Program-made: the position numbers and the translations under genes
Assembly: GCF_000702605.1 (NCBI RefSeq)
Contig: NZ_JNIR01000001.1
Span: 548,501 to 612,500, forward strand
DNA from: Exiguobacterium acetylicum DSM 20416
GTDB lineage: Bacteria; Bacillota; Bacilli; Exiguobacteriales; Exiguobacteriaceae
Reading direction: 5' to 3'
Length of the DNA: 64,000 bases
Shown here: positions 45,920 to 54,658 of the stretch, piece by piece
How the letters are laid out: the number at the start of each line of letters is the position of its first letter
How positions within the stretch are numbered: the first letter of the stretch is position 1
Notes under the pieces: model-generated
The model's database searches: none
Told to the model about the DNA's origin: nothing
What the model saw: the letters and a program-made list of their open reading frames with translations, nothing else

Positions 45920-46504
45920 ATGATCAAACGCACGTTTAACAAACGAAACATCAAATGGATGGTTGGTGGGGGGCTCGTCGCTTGTGTCGCCTTCTGGTAC
46001 AGTGTCGGTATTTTCGTCAATAAAGGGGAGCGACCACTCGCTGATGGGACGTCACCGTATGTCATTGTCCTCGGTGCGGGTGTCAAAGGAGAAAAACCTT
46101 CGCAAATCCTACATAATCGGATTCAGGCAGCTGCTGCATATGGGAAACAACGTTCAGAAGTCCGCTTCATCTTAAGTGGTGGACAAGGTCAGGATGAAGA
46201 TATTTCAGAAGCAGAAGCGATGCGACGCGGAATGATGGCGTCCGGGATTGCTGAAGAGCGATTGATCCTTGAAGCCGACTCGACATCAACGACAGAAAAT
46301 CTAAAGTTTTCAAAAGCGTTGTTGCCAAAGGACGTCCGACGCGTCTCAATCGTCACGTCGGATTTCCACTTATACCGTGCTCGTAAAGAAGCACAGCAAC
46401 TCGGTTTACGGACGGATGCGATTCCGGCTGAAACGCCACTTTCAGGAGTTCTTCGATTCGGGATGCGCGAACGCGTTGCGATCGTTGTTCAATTTCTACG
46501 CTAA
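45920..46504 (+). CDS. YdcF/SanA-like DUF218 protein
   Basis: 194 residues. One N-terminal helix (KWMVGGGLVACVAFWYSVGIFV) anchors it. The DUF218 domain shows VIVLGAGVKGEKPS, FILSGGQGQDEDISEAEAM and the DSTSTTENLKFS motif. SanA-type proteins affect envelope barrier function; the biochemical role is unknown. ATG 45920 follows GAAAGG by 9 bases. Confidence 0.87.
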   Translation: MIKRTFNKRNIKWMVGGGLVACVAFWYSVGIFVNKGERPLADGTSPYVIVLGAGVKGEKPSQILHNRIQAAAAYGKQRSEVRFILSGGQGQDEDISEAEAMRRGMMASGIAEERLILEADSTSTTENLKFSKALLPKDVRRVSIVTSDFHLYRARKEAQQLGLRTDAIPAETPLSGVLRFGMRERVAIVVQFLR

Positions 46505-46532
46505 AATCCCCGACACGCTAAACATGTCGGGG
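46503..46532 (-). terminator. Probable terminator of the YtxH-like gene
   Basis: CCCCGACA / TGTCGGGG stem; on the minus strand it is followed by ATTTTAG, a weak T-run. Confidence 0.5.
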
Positions 46533-46556
46533 AGAAAGAAGAAGTGCATTGAATGA

Positions 46557-47108
46557 TTAGATGCCTTCACCTTTATGTTTTTCCTCAGAAGATTGAGAGT
46601 CATTTGCTTGTTTGTCGGAAGCATCATGCTCTGCTGGTGGTTCTTCTTTGCCGAGTGCGACATCCTTCGCTTCGACGACTTTATTGCTGATAGCATTTAA
46701 GTCACCTTTCGTCTCATTTACTGTCTCTTTCACCGTAGAGGCATCTGACTTCACCGTTTCAAGTTCTGTGTTCACTTTATCATAGACATTCTGAACATCA
46801 GACGCGACTTCTTGAATGATGCTTGAAGCACTCTTCACTTGAGTGATGACTTGTGATGCTTTACCTGAAGGATCTTCCTTGATGGAAGAGGCGAGGGTCG
46901 AGACGGAATCTTTCGCACCACGTAAACTCTGTTTCGTATTTTGGCGGGACGAAGAACTAAGTAGCGTCAATAGACCGCCAACAAGGGCACCGAGCAACAT
47001 CCCTGTGACGAGGTTGATTTGACGACCTGATGATTCTTCCTGATCGAACTGGCGATTCGGTTGTTCTGCGTGTACTGCGTGTGGATCATGTTGAAGCTTC
47101 GGTTCCAT
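46557..47108 (-). CDS. YtxH-like stress-associated protein
   Basis: 183 residues: an acidic start, one helix NLVTGMLLGALVGGLLTLLSS (about 32-52), then a long helical, repeat-like tail of the YtxH/late-embryogenesis type. In B. subtilis ytxH is a sigma-B general stress gene, and a sigma-B-like promoter precedes this one. AAGGGAG lies 9 bases before ATG 47108. The function is unknown. Confidence 0.8.
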   Translation of the reverse strand: MEPKLQHDPHAVHAEQPNRQFDQEESSGRQINLVTGMLLGALVGGLLTLLSSSSRQNTKQSLRGAKDSVSTLASSIKEDPSGKASQVITQVKSASSIIQEVASDVQNVYDKVNTELETVKSDASTVKETVNETKGDLNAISNKVVEAKDVALGKEEPPAEHDASDKQANDSQSSEEKHKGEGI

Positions 47109-47150
47109 GATGAACACTCCCTTGAGATAATATTTGACCATGATATGGAT

Positions 47151-47175
47151 ATACCCTTGTGACTGAATCAAAAAC
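47151..47175 (-). promoter_or_regulatory. Sigma-B-like promoter of the ytxH-like gene
   Basis: GTTTTT, 13-base spacer and a perfect GGGTAT on the minus strand, 42 bases before the start codon. Confidence 0.6.
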
Positions 47176-47204
47176 ATCTAAAAAAAACATGTATTTGAAA
47201 TGAA

Positions 47205-47235
47205 ACAAAAAAGACCACCGTGATATGATGGTCTA
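47205..47235 (-). terminator. Terminator of the 57-residue protein gene
   Basis: AGACCA...TGGTCT stem then TTTTTTG on the minus strand. Confidence 0.65.
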
Positions 47236-47241
47236 AGAGGT

Positions 47242-47415
47242 TCATTTGTTGAATGAATCATCATCTTTTTCGTGACGAAGTTTTCGGTTGATTTCATCAT
47301 AATCGATTTCGATATCATCTTTGTTCCCCTTGTAGCCATATCCTTTGGAAATGACGATAATCGAGGCGACCAAGACGAATACGATGATGAGAATGGAGAC
47401 GACATATAACCACAT
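47242..47415 (-). CDS. 57-residue single-span membrane protein
   Basis: ATG 47415 follows AAGGAGGAG and opens a 57-codon frame: MWLYVVSILIIVFVLVASII as a membrane helix, then VISKGYGYKGNKDD and an acidic/charged tail EIDYDEINRKLRHEKDDD. It is reminiscent of YtzI-like small proteins (helix followed by GYxYK). The function is unknown. It lies in a different frame from the longer open stretch over the same bases, which has no ribosome site. Confidence 0.7.
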   Translation of the reverse strand: MWLYVVSILIIVFVLVASIIVISKGYGYKGNKDDIEIDYDEINRKLRHEKDDDSFNK

Positions 47416-47541
47416 AGTCCACTCCTCCTTTCGTTCACTTTCTAGTATGACGGAAAACGCAGCTTCCGTCTAAACGAAATTGTAGGTTGTGTGCTAAACT
47501 AATTTCAGATAAACATGTTAAACGGAACGAGGTGACGGCGG

Positions 47542-48645
47542 ATGAGTATTTTGGTCGTAGATGATGAGTTAACCAATTTAATGCTCTTAGAGCGCTTGTT
47601 AGAAAATGAAGGCTATGACGTCGTCAAAGCAATGAGTGGGGAAGAAGCAATCGAATTAATGGACGATCCGTTATTCATCGAACAGTTGGACGTCGTTCTC
47701 CTCGACGTCGAAATGCCAGGGATCAGCGGAATCGAAGCGACACGTTTGATTCGAAAACGGTTTGGTCTCGATGAATTGCCAATTCTGATTGTTTCCGGGC
47801 GATCAAACGAAGAAGATATCGTTGATGGACTGAATGCAGGGGCATCCGATTATACAACGAAACCAATCCGTAAAACGGAATTGCTCGCGCGAGTTCGTAA
47901 CGCGATCGGTCTGAAGCAAGCAATCGATGCGCGAAAACGATATGAAAAAGTATTACAGGAAGACTTTGATTTGGCGCAAAAACTGCAACAGAGTGTGCTC
48001 AGTGCGAATATTGAAGACGATGAGATCCGCATCATGGCGACGTATATCCCGTCTAAGAAACTAGCGGGAGATATGTACGCCTGGTACCGCATCTCTCAGA
48101 ATAAATACGGCATCATCTTGTTTGACGTCATGGGACACGGTGTCTCTTCTGCGCTGATCACGATGGGAATGAGCTCGATTTTATTCGAACTCGTGCACCG
48201 GATTGGTGATCCAGCACAAGTACTCGAAGAATTGAATCAGCAGATGAGTCGATTGTTCCCAGGAGACTAGACAGAAATCTATTTCACTGCCGTTTACCTC
48301 TACATCGACCTAGATGAGATGAAGCTCAGCTATGCGAACGCAGGGCACCCGCCTGGTTTGTTGCGCATGAATGATCAAATCATTCCGCTTGAGAATACGG
48401 GACTTCCTGTCGGTATGTTTGAAGACTCGACATATTCGAGCAAGACGATCGACATCGTCTCACCAGGATGTGTCTACCTGTACACGGATGGTTTCATGGA
48501 ATTGTACAGTAAAGGTATCGATGAGGGAATCCACGCTATCCAGAACCTGATCGAACAACAAGGACCGAACATCCATCAGTTGATTCAACCGGATCAGAGC
48601 GATGAAGCGGATGACCTGTGTCTCGTGACGGTCGAAATCAATTAA
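47542..48645 (+). pseudogene. REC-PP2C (RsbU/SpoIIE type) phosphatase with in-frame TAG
   Basis: Residues 1-125 are a receiver domain (DDE, phospho-Asp in VVLLDVEMPG, Lys in TKPIRK); from about 145 a PP2C domain begins with AGDMYAWY and FDVMGHGVSS. TAG at 48268-48270 stops it after SRLFPGD. The same frame goes on with TEIYFTAVYLYID, NAGHPP, YTDGFME and DEADDLCLVTVE, completing the domain to 48645. Without the second part two metal-binding Asp are lost and the enzyme would be inactive. Intact relatives dephosphorylate anti-anti-sigma factors under two-component control. Confidence 0.8.
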
Positions 48646-48656
48646 CCTGTAAGTGA

Positions 48657-48696
48657 AAAGACTCAGCGACGGCAACACCGTCACTGAGTCTTTTTT
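48657..48696. terminator. Bidirectional terminator
   Basis: AAAAGACTCAGcGACGG / CCGTCaCTGAGTCTTTTTT between the phosphatase and corA genes. Confidence 0.88.
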
Positions 48697-48725
48697 GAGT
48701 CTTACAAGCTCTGAATCTACTTGAA

Positions 48726-49661
48726 CTAAAAGAACCTTCTCCGCCATAGGATAAAAGCTGCTAGACCGGAGAAGAAAATCATCATTCCGAAGACGATCCA
48801 GAATCCGATGACTTCTCCTTCCCATGGAACATGAACGTTCATCCCGAACATCCCGGAAATCATCGTCGGAATCGAGATGACGATCGTAATCGAAGCAAGA
48901 AACTTCATGACGAAGTTGACATTGTTCGAGATGACGGAACCGAATGTATCCATTGTCGAACTGATGATATCTTTATAGATTTGTGCCATTTCCATTGCTT
49001 GACGGTGTTCGACGAAGACGTCTTCGAGTAAGTCCTCATCGTCTTCGTGTTTCTCAAGACTTGGTGTCTTGATAATCCGGTCGAGGACACCGTCGTTCGA
49101 TTTCAAGGACGTCATGAAATAAACTAATGACTTCTGAAGGTTCATTAATTGAAAGATTTCTTGATTTCGCATCGAACGTTGTAGTTCTTCCTCAAGTTCG
49201 TCCATGCGACGATCGATTTGACGCAAGAAACGTAAATACGAAGAACTGACTTTGTAGAGAATCTGGAATACGAAACGCGATCGATAATTCGTTCGGAATC
49301 CACGTAACTTACCACTCGAGAACAACGTCAACACGTCGAGCTGTTGCGAACAAACGGTGATAAAATGACGGGATGTCACGATGATACCGAGCGGGATCGT
49401 ATTATAACGGCGTCCTGATGATTCTTCTTCGATGTAGGGAACGTCGACGATCATCAGAAGACCTTCTTCATCTTTTTCAAAACGTGGTTTTTCTTCCACG
49501 TCCAAAGGGTCATAAATGAAATCCTCTGGAATTTTCGTAGCAGCGATGACTTGGTCGGCTTCGTCCTTTGTCGGATTGACAAGATGGATCCAGGAACCTT
49601 TCGTGAACTCCTGTATCTCGTTGACTGCCCCGGTGACATCGCTTCGATAAATCGTCAACAT
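48726..49661 (-). CDS. corA: CorA family magnesium transporter
   Basis: 311 residues: a large cytoplasmic funnel domain, a long stalk helix and two C-terminal helices. The GMN signature is present in ISGMFGMNVHVPW at the end of the first helix, and the C-terminus is basic (WRRRFF). It forms pentameric channels for magnesium or cobalt uptake. The reading frame is single and intact. An ATG 49661 start follows GGAGGGAT. Confidence 0.93.
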   Translation of the reverse strand: MLTIYRSDVTGAVNEIQEFTKGSWIHLVNPTKDEADQVIAATKIPEDFIYDPLDVEEKPRFEKDEEGLLMIVDVPYIEEESSGRRYNTIPLGIIVTSRHFITVCSQQLDVLTLFSSGKLRGFRTNYRSRFVFQILYKVSSSYLRFLRQIDRRMDELEEELQRSMRNQEIFQLMNLQKSLVYFMTSLKSNDGVLDRIIKTPSLEKHEDDEDLLEDVFVEHRQAMEMAQIYKDIISSTMDTFGSVISNNVNFVMKFLASITIVISIPTMISGMFGMNVHVPWEGEVIGFWIVFGMMIFFSGLAAFILWRRRFF

Positions 49662-49783
49662 ATTGTCTATCCCTCCTGCTCTTCACTGTCTCATTATAGA
49701 AATAGATACGACGGCGTGTAAATGATTCTCCGATTTTTTTTTATGAAGATTAGTGATAAGATGAAAACAGAGGAGGGGAAGAC

Positions 49784-50152
49784 ATGCCTTTTTTTAATGC
49801 TAAGAAGCTCGAAGAACTTCAATCGATCGCAGGTGGAGACCACGTGTTCCTTCAAAAAATCGGAGAGACGTATATCGCACAGTTCGATCGGAAATTTCCT
49901 GAACTAAAAGATGCCGTCGCCAAACAAGATGCTGAGCAAACTGAAAAGCTGGCTCACTTGTTAAAAGGTGCTTCCTATTCCGTTGCTGCTGATGATTTAG
50001 CGGATGATTTCGAACTGCTTGAAAAAGAAGCAGAATCTGGTTCGATGACCGGAACACAAGAAATCGTCGATCGGATTGAGCAATGCATGGTGGAATTCCG
50101 TGTCGTCTGGCTCGATGTCTTTACTGGGAAAAACATTGACGCTTTACGTTAA
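49784..50152 (+). CDS. Hpt (histidine phosphotransfer) domain protein
   Basis: 122 residues, all helical. The phosphorylation site is H58 in AHLLKGASYS, the HxxKGxS motif of Hpt domains. Such proteins carry phosphate between receivers and kinases. The neighbouring REC-PP2C and CheV genes and the orphan kinase at 32 kb are possible partners; none is proven. GAGGGG lies 5 bases before the ATG. Confidence 0.88.
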   Translation: MPFFNAKKLEELQSIAGGDHVFLQKIGETYIAQFDRKFPELKDAVAKQDAEQTEKLAHLLKGASYSVAADDLADDFELLEKEAESGSMTGTQEIVDRIEQCMVEFRVVWLDVFTGKNIDALR

Positions 50153-50167
50153 GGATGAAATAAATAG

Positions 50168-50197
50168 TAAAAGCCGACTTCATGTCGGCTTTTTTTG
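50168..50197. terminator. Bidirectional terminator
   Basis: AAAAGCCGAC ttcat GTCGGCTTTTTTT. Confidence 0.9.
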
Positions 50198-50199
50198 AT

Positions 50200-51078
50200 T
50201 TACAAGACGTAAGAATCCACTGTCTCGATCAGACGACCGATTTCCGGTTTCGTGATTTGTGCATTGACACCAACGGACTCGCCTTTATGACGTAAATCGT
50301 CGGAAATCAACGACGAGAAGACGATGATTGGTAATTCACCATAGCGATCGTCCTCACGAAGACGTTTTGTCAAATGGAGTCCATCCATCTTCGGCATCTC
50401 GATATCCGTGATGAGGAGATCACAGTTACTTCCTTGTTCGAAAGCATCAAAGGCTTCTTTGCCGTTGATGAACCATTTCAGTCCGTGGTAACCGGCTTCC
50501 TCGAGTGTTTCGATGATCAATGTCCGGAGCATTTCCGAGTCTTCGGCAATCCAGATGACTTTGTCGGATCGGTCACGGGACTGCACGCGTCGTCCTTCTT
50601 CGCGGGCGAAGATATCCTTGCGTGAGAGCTCAAGTGCGATTTTTTCATAGTCGAGCAGGATAATCATCTTGTCGCCTGTTTTGACGACACCGTTCGTCAG
50701 TCCTTCGATGCCACGAGCGAGTTCGTTTGGTGTATCGATCTGCTCCCATGAGATACGACGGATTTCCGTCACGGAATCGACACGCAGGACGCTCTTTTCT
50801 CCATTAAATTCACAGATGATCAATCGATCCTCGGTTGCTTCGTCGTGGGGAACACCGATGACCGTCGGCAAATCGATGACTGTCATGACTTCGCCACGCA
50901 GTTCAATCAATCCTTTGACAGCGTCCGGTGTACCTGGGAGTGGTGTCATTGGGAGCGGAACGATGATTTCCCGGACCTTCATGACGTTGATTCCGAACGT
51001 ATATGGACCGCAATGGAAGATGACGATCTCGAGTTCATTCGTACCGGCTTCTAATAAAATATCGTGCTGATTATACAT
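50200..51078 (-). CDS. cheV: Chemotaxis protein CheV (CheW-receiver fusion)
   Basis: 292 residues. Residues 1-150 form a CheW domain (ELEIVIFHCGPYTFGINVMKVREI, LIELRGEVMTVIDLP); from 165 a receiver domain follows with phospho-Asp in LLITDIEMPKMDG. CheV couples receptors to the CheA kinase and mediates adaptation in chemotaxis. A sigma-D-like promoter precedes it, as in B. subtilis. ATG 51078 follows AAAGGGG. Confidence 0.95.
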   Translation of the reverse strand: MYNQHDILLEAGTNELEIVIFHCGPYTFGINVMKVREIIVPLPMTPLPGTPDAVKGLIELRGEVMTVIDLPTVIGVPHDEATEDRLIICEFNGEKSVLRVDSVTEIRRISWEQIDTPNELARGIEGLTNGVVKTGDKMIILLDYEKIALELSRKDIFAREEGRRVQSRDRSDKVIWIAEDSEMLRTLIIETLEEAGYHGLKWFINGKEAFDAFEQGSNCDLLITDIEMPKMDGLHLTKRLREDDRYGELPIIVFSSLISDDLRHKGESVGVNAQITKPEIGRLIETVDSYVL

Positions 51079-51122
51079 ATGGTTGTGCCCCTTTCCATTA
51101 CCTTCACTTCACTTCTGACTAG

Positions 51123-51150
51123 TTATCGGCATGCTACGCTAAAAATTCTA
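51123..51150 (-). promoter_or_regulatory. Sigma-D-like promoter of cheV
   Basis: On the minus strand TAGA, 16 bases, then GCCGATAA, a match at seven of eight -10 positions to the flagellar/chemotaxis sigma factor consensus GCCGATAT. Confidence 0.7.
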
Positions 51151-51174
51151 GTTCTGAATTGACAAAAAAAGTGT

Positions 51175-51188
51175 TGTAATCGCTTTCA
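51175..51188 (+). promoter_or_regulatory. cre (CcpA) site upstream of gapN
   Basis: TGTAATCGCTTTCA fits TGNAANCGNTNNCA completely. It lies upstream of the predicted -35, centred about 63 bases before the transcript start, the position of activating cre sites. Confidence 0.65.
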
Positions 51189-51208
51189 TAATATGTTAAG
51201 CAAAAAGT

Positions 51209-51238
51209 TTGGCATTTGTCTGACCAATTGATTACAAT
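51209..51238 (+). promoter_or_regulatory. Predicted promoter of gapN
   Basis: TTGGCA, 18-base spacer, TACAAT. Confidence 0.6.
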
Positions 51239-51296
51239 AAGCTATGCAGCCACACACTGAAATGAGAGAGATAAAAATAAATGGAGGTAGAGTGGA

Positions 51297-52736
51297 ATGA
51301 CTACAGCAACAACCTACACATTTTTACTAGATGGGCAATGGCATGAAAGTGAATCAAAAGAGACGATTGAAATCTCTTCACCATATAAAGAGGATCTTGT
51401 CGGTCGTGTTCAAGCGATGACGAAACCAGAAGTCGATCGTGCCATCGCTTCAGCGAAAACGGCACAAGCAGAATGGGCAAAGCAACCGGCAAACAAACGG
51501 GCTGAATTGCTTCATGCGTGGGCAACGGAACTCGAGAAACGTGCCGACGAAATCGGTGAAGTCATCATGCGCGAAGTCGGTAAAGGACGTGCGGATGGCG
51601 TCAAAGAAGTCAAACGGACAGCTGAAATCATTCGCTACACAGCGGAAGAAGGTCTTCGTTTCGACGGTCAGATGATGCAAGGGGATTCGTTCCCTGGCGG
51701 TAGTGCGAAAAAAATCGCAGTCATCAAAAAAGCACCGCTCGGCGTCGTTCTTGCGATCTCACCATTCAACTACCCAGTCAACTTGGCAGCAGCAAAACTT
51801 GCACCTGCACTCATGACAGGGAACGCTGTTGTCTTCAAACCAGCAACACAAGGTTCGATCAGCGGTATCTTGATGGTCGAGGCACTCGTCGCAGCAGGTC
51901 TTCCAGCTGGACTCGTCAATATCGTCACAGGTCGTGGATCGGTCATCGGTGATTACTTGACAGCTCACCCAGGAATCAACATGATTACATTCACTGGTGG
52001 TACAGGAACAGGGCAACATTTGTCTCGTCAATCGGCAATGATTCCACTCGTCCTCGAACTTGGCGGAAAAGACCCAGCACTCGTCCTTGAAGATGCAAAC
52101 CTGTCACTTGCGGCAGATCACATTATCAGTGGTGCGTTCTCTTACTCAGGTCAACGTTGTACAGCAATCAAACGCGTCTTCGTTCTTGATCACCAAGCGG
52201 ATGCACTCATTGAAGAACTTAAAACGCGAATCGCGAAATTGACAGTCGGTTCTCCTGAACAAGACAGTGTCGTCGTACCACTCATCGATACGAAATCAGC
52301 GGATTTCGTCGAAGGATTGATCACGGATGCAACTGACAAAGGTGCAACGCTCGTCATTGGTGGTGGACGTACGGCAAACTTGATTGAACCAACGCTTCTT
52401 GACAATGTGACACGCGACATGCGCGTTGCTTGGGAAGAGCCGTTCGGACCAGTTCTCCCAATCATCCGTGTTAACTCGGTTGACGAGATGATCGCGTACT
52501 CGAACGAATCAGAGTATGGTCTTCAAGCAAGTGTCTTCACAGAGAACATCGATGCAGCGTTTGCGGTAGCAGATGCGCTTGAAACTGGTTCTGTTCAAAT
52601 CAATGGCCGGACGGAACGTGGTCCTGACCACTTCCCATTCATCGGTGTGAAATCATCGGGACTCGGCGTACAAGGTGTCGGACGAAGCCTCGCTTCGATG
52701 ACGCGTGATAAATTAACAGTTCTTAACTTAAAATAA
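51297..52736 (+). CDS. gapN: NADP-dependent non-phosphorylating glyceraldehyde-3-phosphate dehydrogenase
   Basis: 479 residues of the aldehyde dehydrogenase superfamily. Catalytic Cys288 lies in GQRCTAIKRV and the general base Glu in LVLELGGKDPALV; SPFNYPVNL and the NGRTERGPDHFPF block mark the GapN subgroup. It oxidises glyceraldehyde-3-phosphate to 3-phosphoglycerate and makes NADPH, bypassing one ATP. TGGAGG precedes the ATG at 9 bases. The upstream cre suggests that sugar raises or changes its expression. Confidence 0.94.
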   Translation: MTTATTYTFLLDGQWHESESKETIEISSPYKEDLVGRVQAMTKPEVDRAIASAKTAQAEWAKQPANKRAELLHAWATELEKRADEIGEVIMREVGKGRADGVKEVKRTAEIIRYTAEEGLRFDGQMMQGDSFPGGSAKKIAVIKKAPLGVVLAISPFNYPVNLAAAKLAPALMTGNAVVFKPATQGSISGILMVEALVAAGLPAGLVNIVTGRGSVIGDYLTAHPGINMITFTGGTGTGQHLSRQSAMIPLVLELGGKDPALVLEDANLSLAADHIISGAFSYSGQRCTAIKRVFVLDHQADALIEELKTRIAKLTVGSPEQDSVVVPLIDTKSADFVEGLITDATDKGATLVIGGGRTANLIEPTLLDNVTRDMRVAWEEPFGPVLPIIRVNSVDEMIAYSNESEYGLQASVFTENIDAAFAVADALETGSVQINGRTERGPDHFPFIGVKSSGLGVQGVGRSLASMTRDKLTVLNLK

Positions 52737-52742
52737 GTTGTT

Positions 52743-52778
52743 AACCGACCTTTCAATCTGCGGAAAGGTCGGTTTTTT
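52743..52778 (+). terminator. Terminator of gapN
   Basis: AACCGACCTTTC / GAAAGGTCGGTTTTTT. Confidence 0.9.
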
Positions 52779-52843
52779 GTGCATCCGTTTTTGAAGCGCT
52801 AACGTATGCTAAACAACAAATGTCATCCGTTGACGCACAAAGT

Positions 52844-52873
52844 TTGGCGCTATAGCTTCATTCTCTCTATAAT
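52844..52873 (+). promoter_or_regulatory. Predicted promoter of the MBL/SDR operon
   Basis: TTGGCG, 18-base spacer and a perfect TATAAT about 35 bases before the start. Confidence 0.5.
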
Positions 52874-52909
52874 GAAAGAAAATGGACGAGAGAAAAGAGG
52901 CGTGTAGGC

Positions 52910-53881
52910 ATGACTGTATCAGACGAAATCATTTCGATTCCGATTCCGACACCATTTCCGGTAGGAGACGTGAACTGCTACGTATTACGAACAGAAGGGG
53001 AGAACATCCTCATTGATTGTGGCCCCGATACACTTGAAGCGTGGCAAGCGATGCAACAAATCTTGGCACGACATGATCTTCAAGTCGAGGATCTCGATCG
53101 TGTCATCGTGACACATCACCATGCGGATCACGCTGGGATGGCGCATCGCTTTTCAGAAAAAGGGATTCCGGTTTACGGACATGCGCGGTTACGCCCGTAC
53201 TTGGAGCAAGATGAGACGTTCTTGAACAATGGAGATGCGTTCTTGCAGCGATTGGCGACATCGTTTGGTGTTCCGTCAGCCATTCAAGAAATGTTACCAA
53301 GCTATCAATCTGCCTTGAAATGGCTTGGGAAAGGTCAGCTCGATTTCACATTACAAGAAGGTGACGCCATCACACCGTCTGGGCGATACCGTGTCATCGA
53401 ACTACCAGGACATGCGAGTGACCAAATCGGAATTCTAAGTGATGATGGTGTGTTGTTCGCAGCCGATCATTTGCTCGACCGGGTCGAACCGAACCCGTTG
53501 CTCGAACAACCGCAACCAGGAGATGATGCGCTCGTCAAACGACCTGTCCTTGCGTACCTCGACTCCTTAGAAAAACTACAAGGTGAACAAATCCGAATCG
53601 CCTATACCGGACACGGTGCCCCGATTCGGGATGTTGCGGCACTCGTCGAAGAACGGTTGATGCAACGCAAGGCGCGCGGCGATCAACTACTCAAGTATTT
53701 TTCTGGAGAGCACACGTTATTCGAATTAGCACAAGTGACGTATGGTAACCGATTAAAAAAATCATTCCCACTCGTCATGAGTGAAATGAAGGCACGCCTT
53801 GATACGCTCGTCGCACGTGGTGCGATTACGGTTGAGAAACGATCAGGTATCCTCTACTATTCGAAAATGGAGGAAGTTTAA
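52910..53881 (+). CDS. MBL-fold metallo-hydrolase with winged-helix tail
   Basis: 323 residues. The metal motif VTHHHADHAGMA and the later LPGHASDQIG and YTGHGAPI give the five ligand groups of a metallo-beta-lactamase fold. Residues 235-320 look like a winged-helix tail (LFELAQVTYGNRLKK...ARGAITVEKRSGILYY). Substrate unknown; glyoxalase II or LACTB2-like nuclease homologues have the same layout. The stop overlaps the next ATG. Confidence 0.88.
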   Translation: MTVSDEIISIPIPTPFPVGDVNCYVLRTEGENILIDCGPDTLEAWQAMQQILARHDLQVEDLDRVIVTHHHADHAGMAHRFSEKGIPVYGHARLRPYLEQDETFLNNGDAFLQRLATSFGVPSAIQEMLPSYQSALKWLGKGQLDFTLQEGDAITPSGRYRVIELPGHASDQIGILSDDGVLFAADHLLDRVEPNPLLEQPQPGDDALVKRPVLAYLDSLEKLQGEQIRIAYTGHGAPIRDVAALVEERLMQRKARGDQLLKYFSGEHTLFELAQVTYGNRLKKSFPLVMSEMKARLDTLVARGAITVEKRSGILYYSKMEEV

Positions 53882-54639
53882 TGCAACTCATGAACCGGAC
53901 AATCGTCATCACAGGAGCTTCGAGTGGTCTTGGGGAAGCGCTAGCCCGTACTTTACACAAAGAAGGTGCGAACTTGATTTTAGTCGCACGACGCGAGGAG
54001 CGATTACAAGTATTAGCATCTGAACTTCAAGCGCACTACTTTGTCTATGATTTAGAAGAAGCGCCGGAAGCACTGGCGCAGATGTTGGCTGATCGTTATG
54101 GATACATTGATGTGTTGGTTAACAACGCAGGTTTCGGGGAATTCAGCTTCCTAGACGACACATCGATTGAAACGATCGAGTCGATGCACCGAATCAATGT
54201 CTTAAGTCCCGTTCGCTTAACGAAAGCATGTCTGCCATTACTCAAAAAAGGTGGCATGATCGTCAATGTTGCAAGTCAGGCGGGCAAGTTGCCGACACCG
54301 AAGTCAACGATCTACTGCATGACGAAAGCGGCAATGTTACAGTTTTCGAATGCATTGCGTCTGGAATTACGTCCAAAAGGTATCCATGTCATGACGGTTA
54401 ATCCCGGACCAATCGCGACGGAATTTTTCGTAAGAGCGGACATTAGCCGAAAGTATGAAAAAAACGTCGCTTCGATCGTCTTATCAAAAGAACAACTTGC
54501 ACAGACCGTCGTTCGGGCGATGCGGCGCCGCAAGCGAGAAGTCAATGCACCATGGTGGATGGAGCTTTCGGCAAAAGGATACGGCGTTATGCCGCAGCTG
54601 ATTGAGTGGTTAGGAAAATCAGGTTTCGACAAAAAGTGA
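53881..54639 (+). CDS. Short-chain dehydrogenase (YqjQ-like)
   Basis: 252 residues, classical SDR: TGASSGLGEALA, VLVNNAGFGEF, Ser in VNVASQAGK, YCMTKAA with the Tyr-x3-Lys pair, and VNPGPIATEFF. DltE/YqjQ type; substrate unknown. Its ATG shares one base with the preceding TAA, so it is translationally coupled to the hydrolase. Confidence 0.88.
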   Translation: MQLMNRTIVITGASSGLGEALARTLHKEGANLILVARREERLQVLASELQAHYFVYDLEEAPEALAQMLADRYGYIDVLVNNAGFGEFSFLDDTSIETIESMHRINVLSPVRLTKACLPLLKKGGMIVNVASQAGKLPTPKSTIYCMTKAAMLQFSNALRLELRPKGIHVMTVNPGPIATEFFVRADISRKYEKNVASIVLSKEQLAQTVVRAMRRRKREVNAPWWMELSAKGYGVMPQLIEWLGKSGFDKK

Positions 54640-54658
54640 TGACGGAGGAGAACAACGA

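Noticed and set aside
47178-47438. 86-codon minus-strand frame
   Set aside because: The ribosome site and helix-forming product belong to another frame (47242-47415); this one is Ser/Met-rich noise.
48319-48645. Independent 108-codon gene after the REC-PP2C stop
   Set aside because: It begins in the middle of a PP2C domain, has no ribosome site and is in the same frame as the upstream part; treated as the rest of one broken gene.
52791-52804. cre-like TTGAAGCGCTAACG upstream of the MBL gene
   Set aside because: Two mismatches at fixed positions, and it lies far above the promoter; too weak to list.
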